This document shows positions 1 through 8,017 of a stretch of 55,090 nucleotides of DNA, piece after piece. The stretch is from an uncultured Eggerthellaceae bacterium (GTDB lineage Bacteria > Actinomycetota > Coriobacteriia > Coriobacteriales > Eggerthellaceae), in the NCBI GenBank assembly GCA_910588435.1, contig CAJUPL010000009.1:1-55090 (forward strand). The letters run 5' to 3'. The stretch's first letter is position 1. The number at the start of each line of letters is the position of its first letter. The notes under the pieces are model-generated. The model did no database searches. It was not told the DNA's origin and saw nothing but the letters and a program-made list of their open reading frames with translations. Position numbers and translations under genes: made by a program.

Positions 1-106
1 TTCGGCCTCGCTCCGCTCGGTCCGGTGTCGCGGGTGCAAGCACCCGCTCCTTTTACTGCGGCCTTTAACTTCTATTCATGTTCCATGAATAGAAGTAGCG
101 GCCTTG
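1..106. repeat. Module A structured repeat, copy 1
   Basis: Intergenic. A hairpin (GCGGGTGC 30-37 with GCACCCGC 40-47) is followed by GCGGCC (58-63), TTTAAC, a perfect 13-bp stem (68-80 with 84-96, 3-nt loop) and a second GCGGCC plus TTG (98-106). The GCGGCC-TTTAA...AGCGGCCTTG frame recurs at 261-327, 21802-21872, 26268-26345, 27492-27565 and 54659-54721, while the enclosed stem differs between copies. No protein is encoded. Function unknown. Confidence 0.75.
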
Positions 107-188
107 ATGTCATTGACCTAATTATGACCAATTAGGTCAATGACATTTCCCCGTGCTTAATGTCATTGACCCCCTGGGTCATATATTG
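107..188. repeat. TGTCATTGACC palindrome, copy 1 (extended)
   Basis: Inverted repeats built on TGTCATTGACC and GGTCAATGACA, with an outer TATGACC and GGTCATA pair. This copy has an additional half: TGTCATTGACC at 108-118 faces GGTCAATGACA at 135-145 around TATGACC, and a third half-site TGTCATTGACC lies near 161-171, followed by GGTCATATAT. Related copies are at 15412-15476, 22225-22292 and 32828-32896. Could be a protein-binding site, a bidirectional terminator-like hairpin or a non-autonomous mobile repeat. Confidence 0.75.
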
Positions 189-199
189 GGCTGCAACCG

Positions 200-327
200 C
201 ATCCTTCGGCCTCGCTGCGCTCGGTCCAGCTTACGCGGCTCTCGCCGCGCTTCATTCATTGCGGCCTTTAACTTTGAACAGCGTTCTCGCTGTTCAAAGT
301 AGCGGCCTTGGCGCGCTTACGCGCGCC
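200..327. repeat. Module A structured repeat, copy 2
   Basis: A small GCGGC/GCCGC hairpin (about 235-249) precedes GCGGCC (261-266), a 13-bp stem (271-283 with 288-300, loop 4 nt), GCGGCC (302-307) and a GGCGCGC/GCGCGCC hairpin (310-327). The 13-bp stem has almost no sequence in common with the equivalent stem of copy 1 beyond its first bases, yet has the same length and is perfectly paired. Confidence 0.75.
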
Positions 328-381
328 TGATCCGGGTGAAGCTTGCACCTTGCTCATGCGCGGTTCCGCATGCAAATGAGC

Positions 382-513
382 GGCAAGGCACAAATGCGGT
401 GCCTTGCCCTACGTCCACCAGTGACTCAATCTCAGGTTAGACCCGTTATCAACAAGAGAGATCTTTCTGGTTGACGTAGGGCATGCCACCGTTTTCGTGG
501 CGTGCCGCAACGT
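382..513. repeat. Module B structured repeat, copy 1
   Basis: Three nested or adjacent pairings: GGCAAGGCAC (382-391) with GTGCCTTGCC (399-408); CCCTACGTC (407-415) with GACGTAGGG (473-481), a long-range 9-bp pairing; and GGCATGCCAC (480-489) with GTGGCGTGCC (497-506). Other copies at 11951-12082 and 26391-26575. No coding potential recognised. Confidence 0.7.
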
Positions 514-560
514 GGCAACTCAGACTGCTGGCGTGCGCACCCTGGTAGCAACCTTTACTT

Positions 561-757
561 GTGGGCGGCTGCATCGCAGCCGCAGTTGCACGCTAGTGCA
601 ACGTAACGCAGGCGATAGCCTGCGAACACCCGGCACCCAGCATCAGGTCAGGCAACCTAGCCTGGCGCAGATAGACTATCCGGGTGTTACGGGCTGGAGC
701 CCTCATTACTCTGTACTGGGGCACAGCTGCGTTCACAATGCGAACGCCCACACTTTG
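561..757. repeat. Module C structured repeat, copy 1
   Basis: Starts GTGGGCGGCTGC. Hairpins in order: GCGGCTGC/GCAGCCGC (565-583, loop ATC), GTTGCAC/GTGCAAC (loop GCTA, about 585-602), CGCAGGC/GCCTGCG (607-624, loop GATA), then CACCCGG paired over about 50 nt with CCGGGTG around 680-687, enclosing CAGGC/GCCTG. A reverse-orientation first hairpin ending CGCCCAC (about 725-752) closes the unit, so the ends form a terminal inverted repeat. Other copies near 2752, 22049, 26609, 27828, 32979 and 54747. Confidence 0.7.
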
Positions 758-906
758 GAAGGGGTGCACAGCTGCGGCTGCATCGTAGCCGCTCATGTCA
801 GGTCAGATTGGTTACAAAAGGCCATGCATGGGAGGGATGGCACGGGCGGGGTGCTATCTTGCTTGGATCAAGAGGCGAATGGGGCGAGCAAGCAAAGGAG
901 CCAAGG

Positions 907-1203
907 ATGAGCAAGCATCATGAAGAAGGCAGGCGCGAAGCTGATGAGCCTACCGTCCTAGAAGGCTCCACGGCTGATCCGGTATTCCCCACTGAGAGCG
1001 AATACCAGGTGGACGAAGGCGGTGCCCGAGGCTCCAAGAGCAAGCATCCTGGCCTCATCTGGGTGATCATTGCAGCTGTGGCGGTCATCGCGTCCTGCAT
1101 CATATTCGCGATGGCAGGTGATTGGATGAGCCCGCAAGAGGCCACCGAGGTGCAAGACGCCGAGACCAACTCCCAGATCGTCCCTGAAGACGAAGACTCG
1201 TAG
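907..1203 (+). CDS. Small single-pass membrane protein, hypothetical
   Basis: 98-residue protein with a hydrophilic, acidic N-terminal region (residues 1-47), one transmembrane helix (about 50-70) and a short acidic tail ending EDEDS. The start at 907 is chosen because AAAGGAG lies 6 nt upstream; longer in-frame extensions run into the repeat region and have no such site. I do not recognise the family. It is followed after about 65 nt by an anion permease on the same strand, so it may be cotranscribed, but nothing in the sequence shows a functional link. Real gene is likely; function unknown. Confidence 0.6.
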   Translation: MSKHHEEGRREADEPTVLEGSTADPVFPTESEYQVDEGGARGSKSKHPGLIWVIIAAVAVIASCIIFAMAGDWMSPQEATEVQDAETNSQIVPEDEDS

Positions 1204-1270
1204 GTCAGTGCTGGGGGCACTCCCTTAGTGATAAGGTTGCCACAGCAACCATCAAGCAAGGGAGAGCATC

Positions 1271-2716
1271 ATCCAAGCGAACGGGTCCATAAGCAATGAC
1301 ACGCGCTTCAATGCCAACGTCAAGAAGGCCGCCGTTGCTGTAGGCGGCCTCGTCCTTGGAGGCGCCGTCCTGCTGAGCGCAGTGCCGCTTGGCTGGGCAG
1401 CCGAGCTCTCCGGGCAAGCGGTATGGGCGCTTGCGGTGCTGGCTTGCTGCATCGTGTGGTGGGTTGGCACCCTCCTCCCGGAATTCGTGGTGGCGCTCAT
1501 CATGGTCATCGCCTTCATCACGCTCTGCGGCGTGCCCACAGAGACCGCCCTCTCGGCATTCGCATCATCCACGTGGTGGCTACTGGTTGCCGCGTTCGCA
1601 CTGGGCTTCGGCATGCAGCGATGCGGCCTCATGGCGCGCATGGCGGCGGCCATCCTCCGCGTCTTCCCGCGCACGTTCAAGATGCAAGCCGCGGGGCTCA
1701 TAGCAACTGGTACGCTAGTGGGCCCGTTCATCCCGTCGCTCTCCGCGAAAGCCACCATGCTGGCCCCGCTCGCACTGGGGATATCGGATTCGCTTGGCTA
1801 TGAGCGTCAAGGCCGCCAAGCAACTGGCCTCTTCCTCGCCATGTTCACAGGGATCCGCACAGTTGGCCCCGCCGTCATCAGCTCATCCATCATCGGCTAC
1901 GGCCTTCTGGCAACGCTTCCGGAGAATGTGGCGGCCGAGTTCAACATGGTGCATTGGTTCCTCTGCATGCTGCCGTGGTTCGTCTTCGTCATGGTGGCGA
2001 ACTACACTGCCATCTGTTGCATGTACTCGCCAAGGAAGGGCGCGGCGAACGCGTCCGGCTCAACGCCTGAGACTTCTGAGCGGACGCCCATGACAAGAGA
2101 AGAGAAGCGCATGGCCGCCGTCATGGTGGCATGCGTTGCGCTCTGGGTGACAGAGCCCTTGCACGCGGTGCCCTCGCATGTAGTGGCTATCGGCGCCATG
2201 GTAGCCATGATCGCGCTTCAGGTTGTCAGTGCCAAAGAGGTGTGCCAAGGGCTTGCATGGGGCTCGCTCATCTTCATCGGCTGCGTGCTGGGGCTTGCGA
2301 ACGTGTTCGCGCATCTTGGGATAGACACGTGGATAGTGGGCTCGTGTGCACCTGCGTTCACGATGCTGGCGCAGAATGCGTACCTCTTGGTAGTGGGGAT
2401 CTGCATCATCACCATCGCGCTTCGCTTCATCATCGTGTCCGAGATGGCTTACATCAACATCTTCATGGCGTTCATGGTGCCGCTGGCTCTGTCATTCGGC
2501 GTGAGCCCTTGGGTGGTGGGCGTCTGCGTCTATGCCGTGGTGAACCCGTGGTTCGTGCTGTATCAGAACCCCATCTACCTGAGCGCCTACTATGCAACCG
2601 AGGGCAAGATGGCCTCGCAAAGCTCATCCGCTGCTTACTGTGCGCTCTATCTGGCGATCTGCATCTGCGGCTTGCTCATCAGCGTCCCCCTCTGGCAGTC
2701 CATGGGGCTGCTGTAG
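1271..2716 (+). CDS. SLC13/DASS-family anion permease, probable ATC start
   Basis: Polytopic inner-membrane protein of the divalent anion:sodium symporter type, a family that carries dicarboxylates, sulfate or related anions; the substrate cannot be read from sequence. The only canonical in-frame start is GTG at 1382, which would remove the first hydrophobic segment (about residues 22-42) that is clearly encoded upstream in the same frame. GGGAG at 1260-1264 is 6 nt before an ATC codon at 1271, giving 481 residues, a usual length for the family. I therefore propose an ATC start (1268 is the alternative), with the GTG model (444 residues) or a sequence error as fallbacks. About 10-12 membrane segments and a short cytosolic loop near residue 250 are visible. 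Confidence 0.75.
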   Translation: MQANGSISNDTRFNANVKKAAVAVGGLVLGGAVLLSAVPLGWAAELSGQAVWALAVLACCIVWWVGTLLPEFVVALIMVIAFITLCGVPTETALSAFASSTWWLLVAAFALGFGMQRCGLMARMAAAILRVFPRTFKMQAAGLIATGTLVGPFIPSLSAKATMLAPLALGISDSLGYERQGRQATGLFLAMFTGIRTVGPAVISSSIIGYGLLATLPENVAAEFNMVHWFLCMLPWFVFVMVANYTAICCMYSPRKGAANASGSTPETSERTPMTREEKRMAAVMVACVALWVTEPLHAVPSHVVAIGAMVAMIALQVVSAKEVCQGLAWGSLIFIGCVLGLANVFAHLGIDTWIVGSCAPAFTMLAQNAYLLVVGICIITIALRFIIVSEMAYINIFMAFMVPLALSFGVSPWVVGVCVYAVVNPWFVLYQNPIYLSAYYATEGKMASQSSSAAYCALYLAICICGLLISVPLWQSMGLL

Positions 2717-2751
2717 CAGTAGCCTTGGGGTCATAATTAGGCTAGAAGCCG

Positions 2752-3000
2752 AATCGGATGGATAGTTGGTCTGCGTTAGGCTAGGTTGCCTGAGCTGCTG
2801 GTGGAATCCGGGTGCTCTTGCCCTGTCGGGCAAGTTACGCATTGCTAGCGCAATGCTGCGCTTCCAATGGAAGCGCCCACTATTGAGGGGGGGGCAATGC
2901 ATCCGCCCACAGGAGGGGGGGCAATGCTGCGGCTGCAATGCAGCCGCCTACAGGAGAGAGGGGGGCAATGCAAGCGCCTACCGCAGGGGGTACTCCGCAT
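2752..3000. repeat. Module C repeat in reverse orientation, with G-rich extra stems
   Basis: Fills the gap between the convergent permease and flippase-like genes. It contains, in reverse order to other copies, ATCCGGGTGC, CTTGCCC/GGGCAAG (loop TGTC), GCATTGC/GCAATGC (loop TAGC) and GCGCTTCC/GGAAGCGC, ending CGCCCAC. Three more stem fragments follow (2890-2985), separated by runs of 7-9 G. The G runs and repeated CGCC(C/T)AC ends suggest tandem decay or expansion of the first hairpin. Confidence 0.65.
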
Positions 3001-3003
3001 GCT

Positions 3004-4611
3004 TCATACGGAACGGGGCGTCTTCAGGACCTCTTCGCTGATCTTGCGGCCTCGTTCGGCTTGGGCTTCCCACGGCTGTGCAGGCGCATCTCCCTGAGCC
3101 CCGCCATGCGAGTCAGGCGCATTCGCAGGCTTGGGAGCCTCATTCGCGGGCTTGAGAGCCTCCTTCTCAGGCGTGCTGCCCTTCTTGCGCTTGAGCTCGC
3201 GCGCCCGCTTCCGGGCCTTGATCTCAGCCCTCAGCGCCTCCCTTGAGAAGGGCCTGTCGAACGCGGCGCGCTTCCAGAAGAGCCAGCAGACCATGAGCAT
3301 GCATGCTATGCCCACCTGCCACGTTCCTTGGAACAGGAACTCGCAGCCGCCGATGAGCACCAGCGCTGAGAGGGTGAGCGCCCAGGCGGTGCGGAAGCGC
3401 ATGACAAGCCCCACGGCGAGCACCATCAGCACGATGGAGCTCAGGATGAGCGGGATGCCAACCACCAGAGAGGACATGTCTATCCATGAGGTCAGCATGG
3501 TGTAGGGTGTGAACGCTGACGGGAAGAAGACTGCCCCAATGTTCACAGCGCCGATCACGAACACCAGCGTGCCGGAGATCCAAGCGATGTCCTTGTGCTT
3601 CTGCATCTCAGTGGCGCTCTTCTTTGATTTGAAGAATCCAGCTTGTGAGAGCATCACAGCACCTATGCAGAATGGGATCCAGAACATCACGCCACGGTAG
3701 ACCAGCGCGATGGCCGCCGCGGTTGCCACGCTGCAGCCGTATGCCGTGAGGATGGCCGTGATCATGGCTTCGACCACGCCAACGCCTTGCGGGGTGGGGG
3801 ACAAGATCACAGATATCGCACCAACTGCGAACGCAGCCACGAGCGCCTCCACGTTCTCGAACCCGAACGCGTATCCAATGGCTACCAGGCACGCCATGTT
3901 CAGGATGGCAGAGAACGAAGCGTACGCAACGGTGATGATAGAGCCCTTCGGATTCTTCGCCAACAGGTTGGCCGTGTCCACGAACGAGTGCGCCATGTTG
4001 CGCCCCCAGCCAGCCTTCAAGGACTTCTTGAAGATGCCCATCACCTTGTTCAAGACCTTCTCAAGCACCATGAACACGCGGTAGAGCACGCGCGGGCGGA
4101 AGTGTCCCACGAAGAACAGGCTTGAGAGGATGGCCAGCACTGCAGCAAGGAGCAGGCCACCTACCAGGAAGACCGTGTTCATGTGGCCTGAGATCCACAT
4201 GGTGAGGAATCCGATCACAGAGATCACGAACACAGCCGCGAAGTACCCTATCTGGGAGAGGATGGCGCCGCCTGTTGATTGGCCGGCGTCGCAGCCTTCA
4301 CGATGCGCGTCGTCGATGATGAAGGCAACGCCTGTGGCGCCTGAGAACAGGCAGAACGTGTTGATGAACACCAGCGAGAAGATCAGCACCACGTTGTGCC
4401 AGAAGCCCGTTGCGTGACCTACTGCCTCGAACGCTGCATCATAGGAGGCGGCTTGCACCAGATGGCGCGCCAGCATCAAGACGATGGAGATGATCATGGG
4501 GATCAGCGCCCCGGTCATCATGGTGTTCAGGAAGTTGGAGAGGTAATCCGCGTTGGCTATGATGAAGCACACGGCCACTATGCCAAGCAGTAGCAGCAGC
4601 GCCTTCTTCAA
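3004..4611 (-). CDS. Flippase-like UPF0104/LPG-synthase transmembrane-domain protein
   Basis: 535-residue polytopic protein resembling the transmembrane region of MprF and the UPF0104/AglD group. A TPQGVGVVEA segment matches the P-x-G-x-G-x-x-E-A signature of that family. About 11-13 membrane segments are followed by a basic, Ala/Pro-rich cytosolic tail (last about 85 residues). There is no lysyl-transferase domain, so it is not a full MprF; a lipid or lipid-linked-sugar flippase or export role is inferred. The start is TTG at 4611, 12 nt after the stop of the upstream glycosyltransferase-like gene, so the two are probably cotranscribed with the third gene at 6286-7971. Confidence 0.75.
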   Translation of the reverse strand: MKKALLLLLGIVAVCFIIANADYLSNFLNTMMTGALIPMIISIVLMLARHLVQAASYDAAFEAVGHATGFWHNVVLIFSLVFINTFCLFSGATGVAFIIDDAHREGCDAGQSTGGAILSQIGYFAAVFVISVIGFLTMWISGHMNTVFLVGGLLLAAVLAILSSLFFVGHFRPRVLYRVFMVLEKVLNKVMGIFKKSLKAGWGRNMAHSFVDTANLLAKNPKGSIITVAYASFSAILNMACLVAIGYAFGFENVEALVAAFAVGAISVILSPTPQGVGVVEAMITAILTAYGCSVATAAAIALVYRGVMFWIPFCIGAVMLSQAGFFKSKKSATEMQKHKDIAWISGTLVFVIGAVNIGAVFFPSAFTPYTMLTSWIDMSSLVVGIPLILSSIVLMVLAVGLVMRFRTAWALTLSALVLIGGCEFLFQGTWQVGIACMLMVCWLFWKRAAFDRPFSREALRAEIKARKRARELKRKKGSTPEKEALKPANEAPKPANAPDSHGGAQGDAPAQPWEAQAERGRKISEEVLKTPRSV

Positions 4612-4623
4612 AGCTCACACCCC

Positions 4624-6264
4624 TCAGTTTAGGTTGCGGTCCTTCCGCATTATAGCGCGTGTGCGCCCAAGGGCTTGCCACCCGCGCACTCCCAGCACCA
4701 CGAACAAGGGCGAATAGATGTACAGATACCGGGCGCTTGGCTCGAAGAGCAAGAGGAAGACAGACACCATCAGAAGCGCAATGGATATCGCCATCTCCAC
4801 TCCAGTGGGGCGCTTTCGCAAGAGACCTAAGACTATGCCCGCAAGCACCATGAACCATATGGCTTGCGCTCCGCATTCATAGGGAGACGGGGCGAAGCTC
4901 TCAGAGTCAGCGTCAAGGTTCCCCTCAGATACGGGCGCAACGCCATAGAAGCCCTGTATCAGCTCGTTGTCACCAAGCACGTACAGCTCTTGGATGTAGT
5001 GCAGCATGGAGTAGGCGAACACTCCGCTGTTGTAGTTGATCAGATTCTTCTTGACCATGAGCTCGGCCACGCCAACAGGCCCCAGCATCCTCACGCGGGT
5101 CTTCCAGACCGCCATGTCCGCTTCGTACATCTCCTGGGGCGAATGGAACTGGAACGACTGGTCTATGTCCTCGAAGTTGTACGTCCCGTCGTACTTGGCG
5201 TTGAAGCCCATCATCAGGAAATGCGCAGGGGAGAGCGCCTCCTCAGGATGTGTGGTGAGCCCATGCACGCCCTTCGTGGCGCTCACCGCACCGAAGCTCA
5301 CAGCGAAGGCGAGGATGCAGCAAGCGGCACCTTTCGCGAACTTGCCTGCACGCTCCTTCCACACCCCAGCAGAGGATGTCCCTTGCCTGCGCTCCTCTAG
5401 CCAGTTCGCCAGATGAGTGCAGATGCTCACCAGCGCGCATCCGGCAAAGGCCGCAAGCGCTATGGGCTTCATCGAATAGCCCATGTATGTCAGGAGCACC
5501 ATCAAAGGCCACTTCGAAAGGCCGCGTCCGCATGCGTAGGCAAGCAGCGTGCCCGTGACGAATATCATCCCGTAAGCATCAGTGTAGGGGATCAAGATGT
5601 TGGGGTCTAGGCCAACGAACGCAAACAGCACCAAGTATGTGCAGGCTCCACAGATGTTGCCGCCTATCCTTCTAGCGATGAATGCGGCCGCAGCGCAAGA
5701 GAGCGCAACCGAGGCGCACCCAACGTAGATGGTGGCAAGGTAAGGGTCATCCATCCCGGTCACACCGCAGATCTGGTGGATGATGTAATAAACGCCGCAG
5801 ATGAACTGGTTGTTAGGGTAGATGGACAGGTATGCAGATAGGAACGTGGGGTTGCCGAAGACCTGCAACTGCGTGAAATCGGTGCCCCTAGACCACGGAT
5901 TGCAGCCATGCGCTGCCATCAATTGGATGGCGAACAGCACCACCGTGCAGATGCCAACGAAGATGCCGAATGCGTGTCGTGTGGCGAAAGAGGACAAGCT
6001 GCTAGCGCGTTCGCTCATGGCCTGGCGGATCTTGGCTCCCAGCTTCCGGGCCAAGAGGCAGCCTGCGCAACCAAGCGCCAAACCCAACGGCAAGAAGATG
6101 AATCCGAACGATGCCAACATGGCCTTGTGGCGGTAGTGCACGAATGGGGCAACGCAGACATTCAGCGCTATGGTGATGGCGATGTATGCCAAGAACGCAA
6201 GCCAGAAGGCCCTTGGGATGCCATTGAAGAATCTCACAAGACGTTGCCTGCTAGCGCTTGACAT
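4624..6264 (-). CDS. GT-C-type membrane glycosyltransferase-like protein
   Basis: 546-residue polytopic protein. Ten or more hydrophobic segments, a first extracytosolic loop with acidic residues (RGTDF) and a SIYPNNQF motif resemble GT-C polyprenyl-phosphate-sugar-dependent transferases of the PMT/ArnT type. It is a paralogue of the next gene upstream (6286-7971): both share SIYP(N/H)N, a HFL(M/L)MG motif in the second large loop and a closing membrane helix. The donor is probably a polyprenyl-phosphate sugar and the acceptor a cell-wall glycan or protein, but neither is shown. ATG at 6264 with AGGAAGAG upstream. Confidence 0.7.
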   Translation of the reverse strand: MSSASRQRLVRFFNGIPRAFWLAFLAYIAITIALNVCVAPFVHYRHKAMLASFGFIFLPLGLALGCAGCLLARKLGAKIRQAMSERASSLSSFATRHAFGIFVGICTVVLFAIQLMAAHGCNPWSRGTDFTQLQVFGNPTFLSAYLSIYPNNQFICGVYYIIHQICGVTGMDDPYLATIYVGCASVALSCAAAAFIARRIGGNICGACTYLVLFAFVGLDPNILIPYTDAYGMIFVTGTLLAYACGRGLSKWPLMVLLTYMGYSMKPIALAAFAGCALVSICTHLANWLEERRQGTSSAGVWKERAGKFAKGAACCILAFAVSFGAVSATKGVHGLTTHPEEALSPAHFLMMGFNAKYDGTYNFEDIDQSFQFHSPQEMYEADMAVWKTRVRMLGPVGVAELMVKKNLINYNSGVFAYSMLHYIQELYVLGDNELIQGFYGVAPVSEGNLDADSESFAPSPYECGAQAIWFMVLAGIVLGLLRKRPTGVEMAISIALLMVSVFLLLFEPSARYLYIYSPLFVVLGVRGWQALGRTRAIMRKDRNLN

Positions 6265-6285
6265 TCGCTCTTCCTAGAGTAGGCC

Positions 6286-7971
6286 TCAGGCTTCTGATGA
6301 GCCTTCTGATGAGCGGAGCGGTTGCTCTTGCTGCTGCCCCTGTTCCTTGCGGTGCTCACGGCGCTTGCTCATGAGCCCTGATGCCAGCTCAGCCGCGCCC
6401 TTCCAGCCCATGCCGCTCAAGGCGATCAAGAACGGCGCCATGGTGAACAGATACCTTGGGCTTGCCTCGAAGATGCTCAAGTAGATGGATACCAAGAGCA
6501 GCGTGCAGCTGGCCACCAGCTCCATCCTAGTGGGCCGCGTTCGCACGAGGCCCAGCGCACAGCCTATCAGCACCATGATGAGCACCACCTGCTCAGCGTA
6601 TGCGTAGCTGTTCACGCGCTCAACCGTGGTGAGGCCATCTTCGTCAGGGGAGAGGCCGTAGAACTGGCGCAGCTCAGGGGACGCGCCGTACGCGCTCCGG
6701 ATGTTGTCAGCGCCCCAGAGGAACGCGCCATCCCCGTACACAGTGAGCATCTTGGAGAACATGAGGTCAGCCACGCCAGCAAGCCCCAGAGCAGAGACCC
6801 GCTCAGACCAGAGGCGCAGGTCAGCCTCTGCGCGCTCCGCTTTGTTGGGGTAGCTGGTGGAGTACTCATACATATTGGCGGAGTAGACGCCCTTCTTGTC
6901 AGACGCGCCCATGAGCAAGAAGTGCGGAACCCCCAGCTCAGCCTCAGGGTTGATGTTGACGTTCGGCACGCTCTTGATGGCGAAGGCCGCCCCGAAGGCC
7001 ACGAGGGCTGCAAGCACGCAGGCAAGCACCGTGCGGCCCGCGTTCGCGAACCTGGCCTCTTTGGAAGCCGCACTCGTAGGGGCCGCGCCCGCGGGAGCTG
7101 TGGCCGCCTTCCGCTCCGCCAGCTTGCGGGATGCCCACATGCACACCTCAACGAACACGATGATGGCGAACGTGGCTATCAGATGTGGCTTGATGTTGTA
7201 GGCCAAGAAGGTGAAGCCCACCATGAGGGGCCATTTGAGGCGGGGGCTTTGGATGCATACGTAGCAGAACAGCACCAAGATGGGCCAGACGATGCCGTAT
7301 GAGTCAGAGTACGGGGTCTGCGCCATGGGCGAGGCGGTAAGCCAGATGCTCCCTATGACGAAGGCCGCAACGCCAAGCGCGGGGCCTGAGACCTTATCCA
7401 TCACAAGGGACGTGAGCGCAACGGCGATGACCGTGCAAAGGCAGCCGCCAGCTACTATGCACAGGCGCTCGTCAAGGCCCAGCGCATGCGCGGCGTTCCA
7501 GATGATGGTGAATACGCCCTCAAGGAAGATGTTGTGCGGGTAGATGGAGTAGTACCCGGAGTTCTTCTGCTGGAACTGCACGTCTGTCAGCGTGCCGTAG
7601 TCGTGCGCGGCTACGAAGCCCATGTTCATCATGAGGATCAACTGCACGCAGAACATGACTGCAGAGCCTATGAGGATGAAGATCAAGAAGCGCTTGCCTT
7701 CTTCCAGGAAGCGGAAGGGGGCGGCATGGCGCAAGCGCCAGAGGATGAATGTCAGCGCAGCGCCCAGTCCCAGCGCCACAAGGAATATCAGCGGACCGTC
7801 CAGCTTGGCAACTATGGAGTAGAAGCCGTATTGGAACACGTTCGCGAACAGGCTCACGCATACGGTGATCACCAGGATGAATGCCAGGTATGCATAGCGA
7901 AAGAATGCTGGCAACCCGCGAAGGAAGCGGGAAGCGGCAGGTAACCTCTTTATCTCATTTGCGGTGTCCAT
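6286..7971 (-). CDS. GT-C-type membrane glycosyltransferase-like protein, paralogue
   Basis: 561 residues from ATG at 7971; an in-frame upstream extension would overlap the divergent ATPase gene and is not protein-like. Topology and motifs match the neighbouring paralogue: SIYPHNIF in the first large loop, HFLLMG in the second, and about ten membrane helices. The C-terminal tail is Gln/Glu-rich and cytosolic. A TATCAT hexamer (7983-7988 read on the minus strand) sits 11 nt before the ATG, so the leader is very short. It is first in a probable three-gene operon with 4624-6264 and the flippase-like gene. Cell-envelope glycosylation is inferred. Confidence 0.7.
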   Translation of the reverse strand: MDTANEIKRLPAASRFLRGLPAFFRYAYLAFILVITVCVSLFANVFQYGFYSIVAKLDGPLIFLVALGLGAALTFILWRLRHAAPFRFLEEGKRFLIFILIGSAVMFCVQLILMMNMGFVAAHDYGTLTDVQFQQKNSGYYSIYPHNIFLEGVFTIIWNAAHALGLDERLCIVAGGCLCTVIAVALTSLVMDKVSGPALGVAAFVIGSIWLTASPMAQTPYSDSYGIVWPILVLFCYVCIQSPRLKWPLMVGFTFLAYNIKPHLIATFAIIVFVEVCMWASRKLAERKAATAPAGAAPTSAASKEARFANAGRTVLACVLAALVAFGAAFAIKSVPNVNINPEAELGVPHFLLMGASDKKGVYSANMYEYSTSYPNKAERAEADLRLWSERVSALGLAGVADLMFSKMLTVYGDGAFLWGADNIRSAYGASPELRQFYGLSPDEDGLTTVERVNSYAYAEQVVLIMVLIGCALGLVRTRPTRMELVASCTLLLVSIYLSIFEASPRYLFTMAPFLIALSGMGWKGAAELASGLMSKRREHRKEQGQQQEQPLRSSEGSSEA

Positions 7972-8017
7972 AGCGTGCGGAGATGATACACCTTGCTTAT
8001 AGGGTAATATTCTGAGG

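Noticed and set aside
561..757. Transposase-encoding insertion sequence
   Set aside because: No transposase-like reading frame exists in any repeat block; the units can only be non-autonomous or functional non-coding elements.
1..800. CRISPR array
   Set aside because: Repeats are not evenly spaced, are internally palindromic modules of different type, and no cas genes are present in the window.
497..910. 137-residue open frame at the left end
   Set aside because: It lies across module B and C repeats, its translation is Cys/His/Arg-rich and repeat-derived, and the same stretch recurs elsewhere without an open frame.
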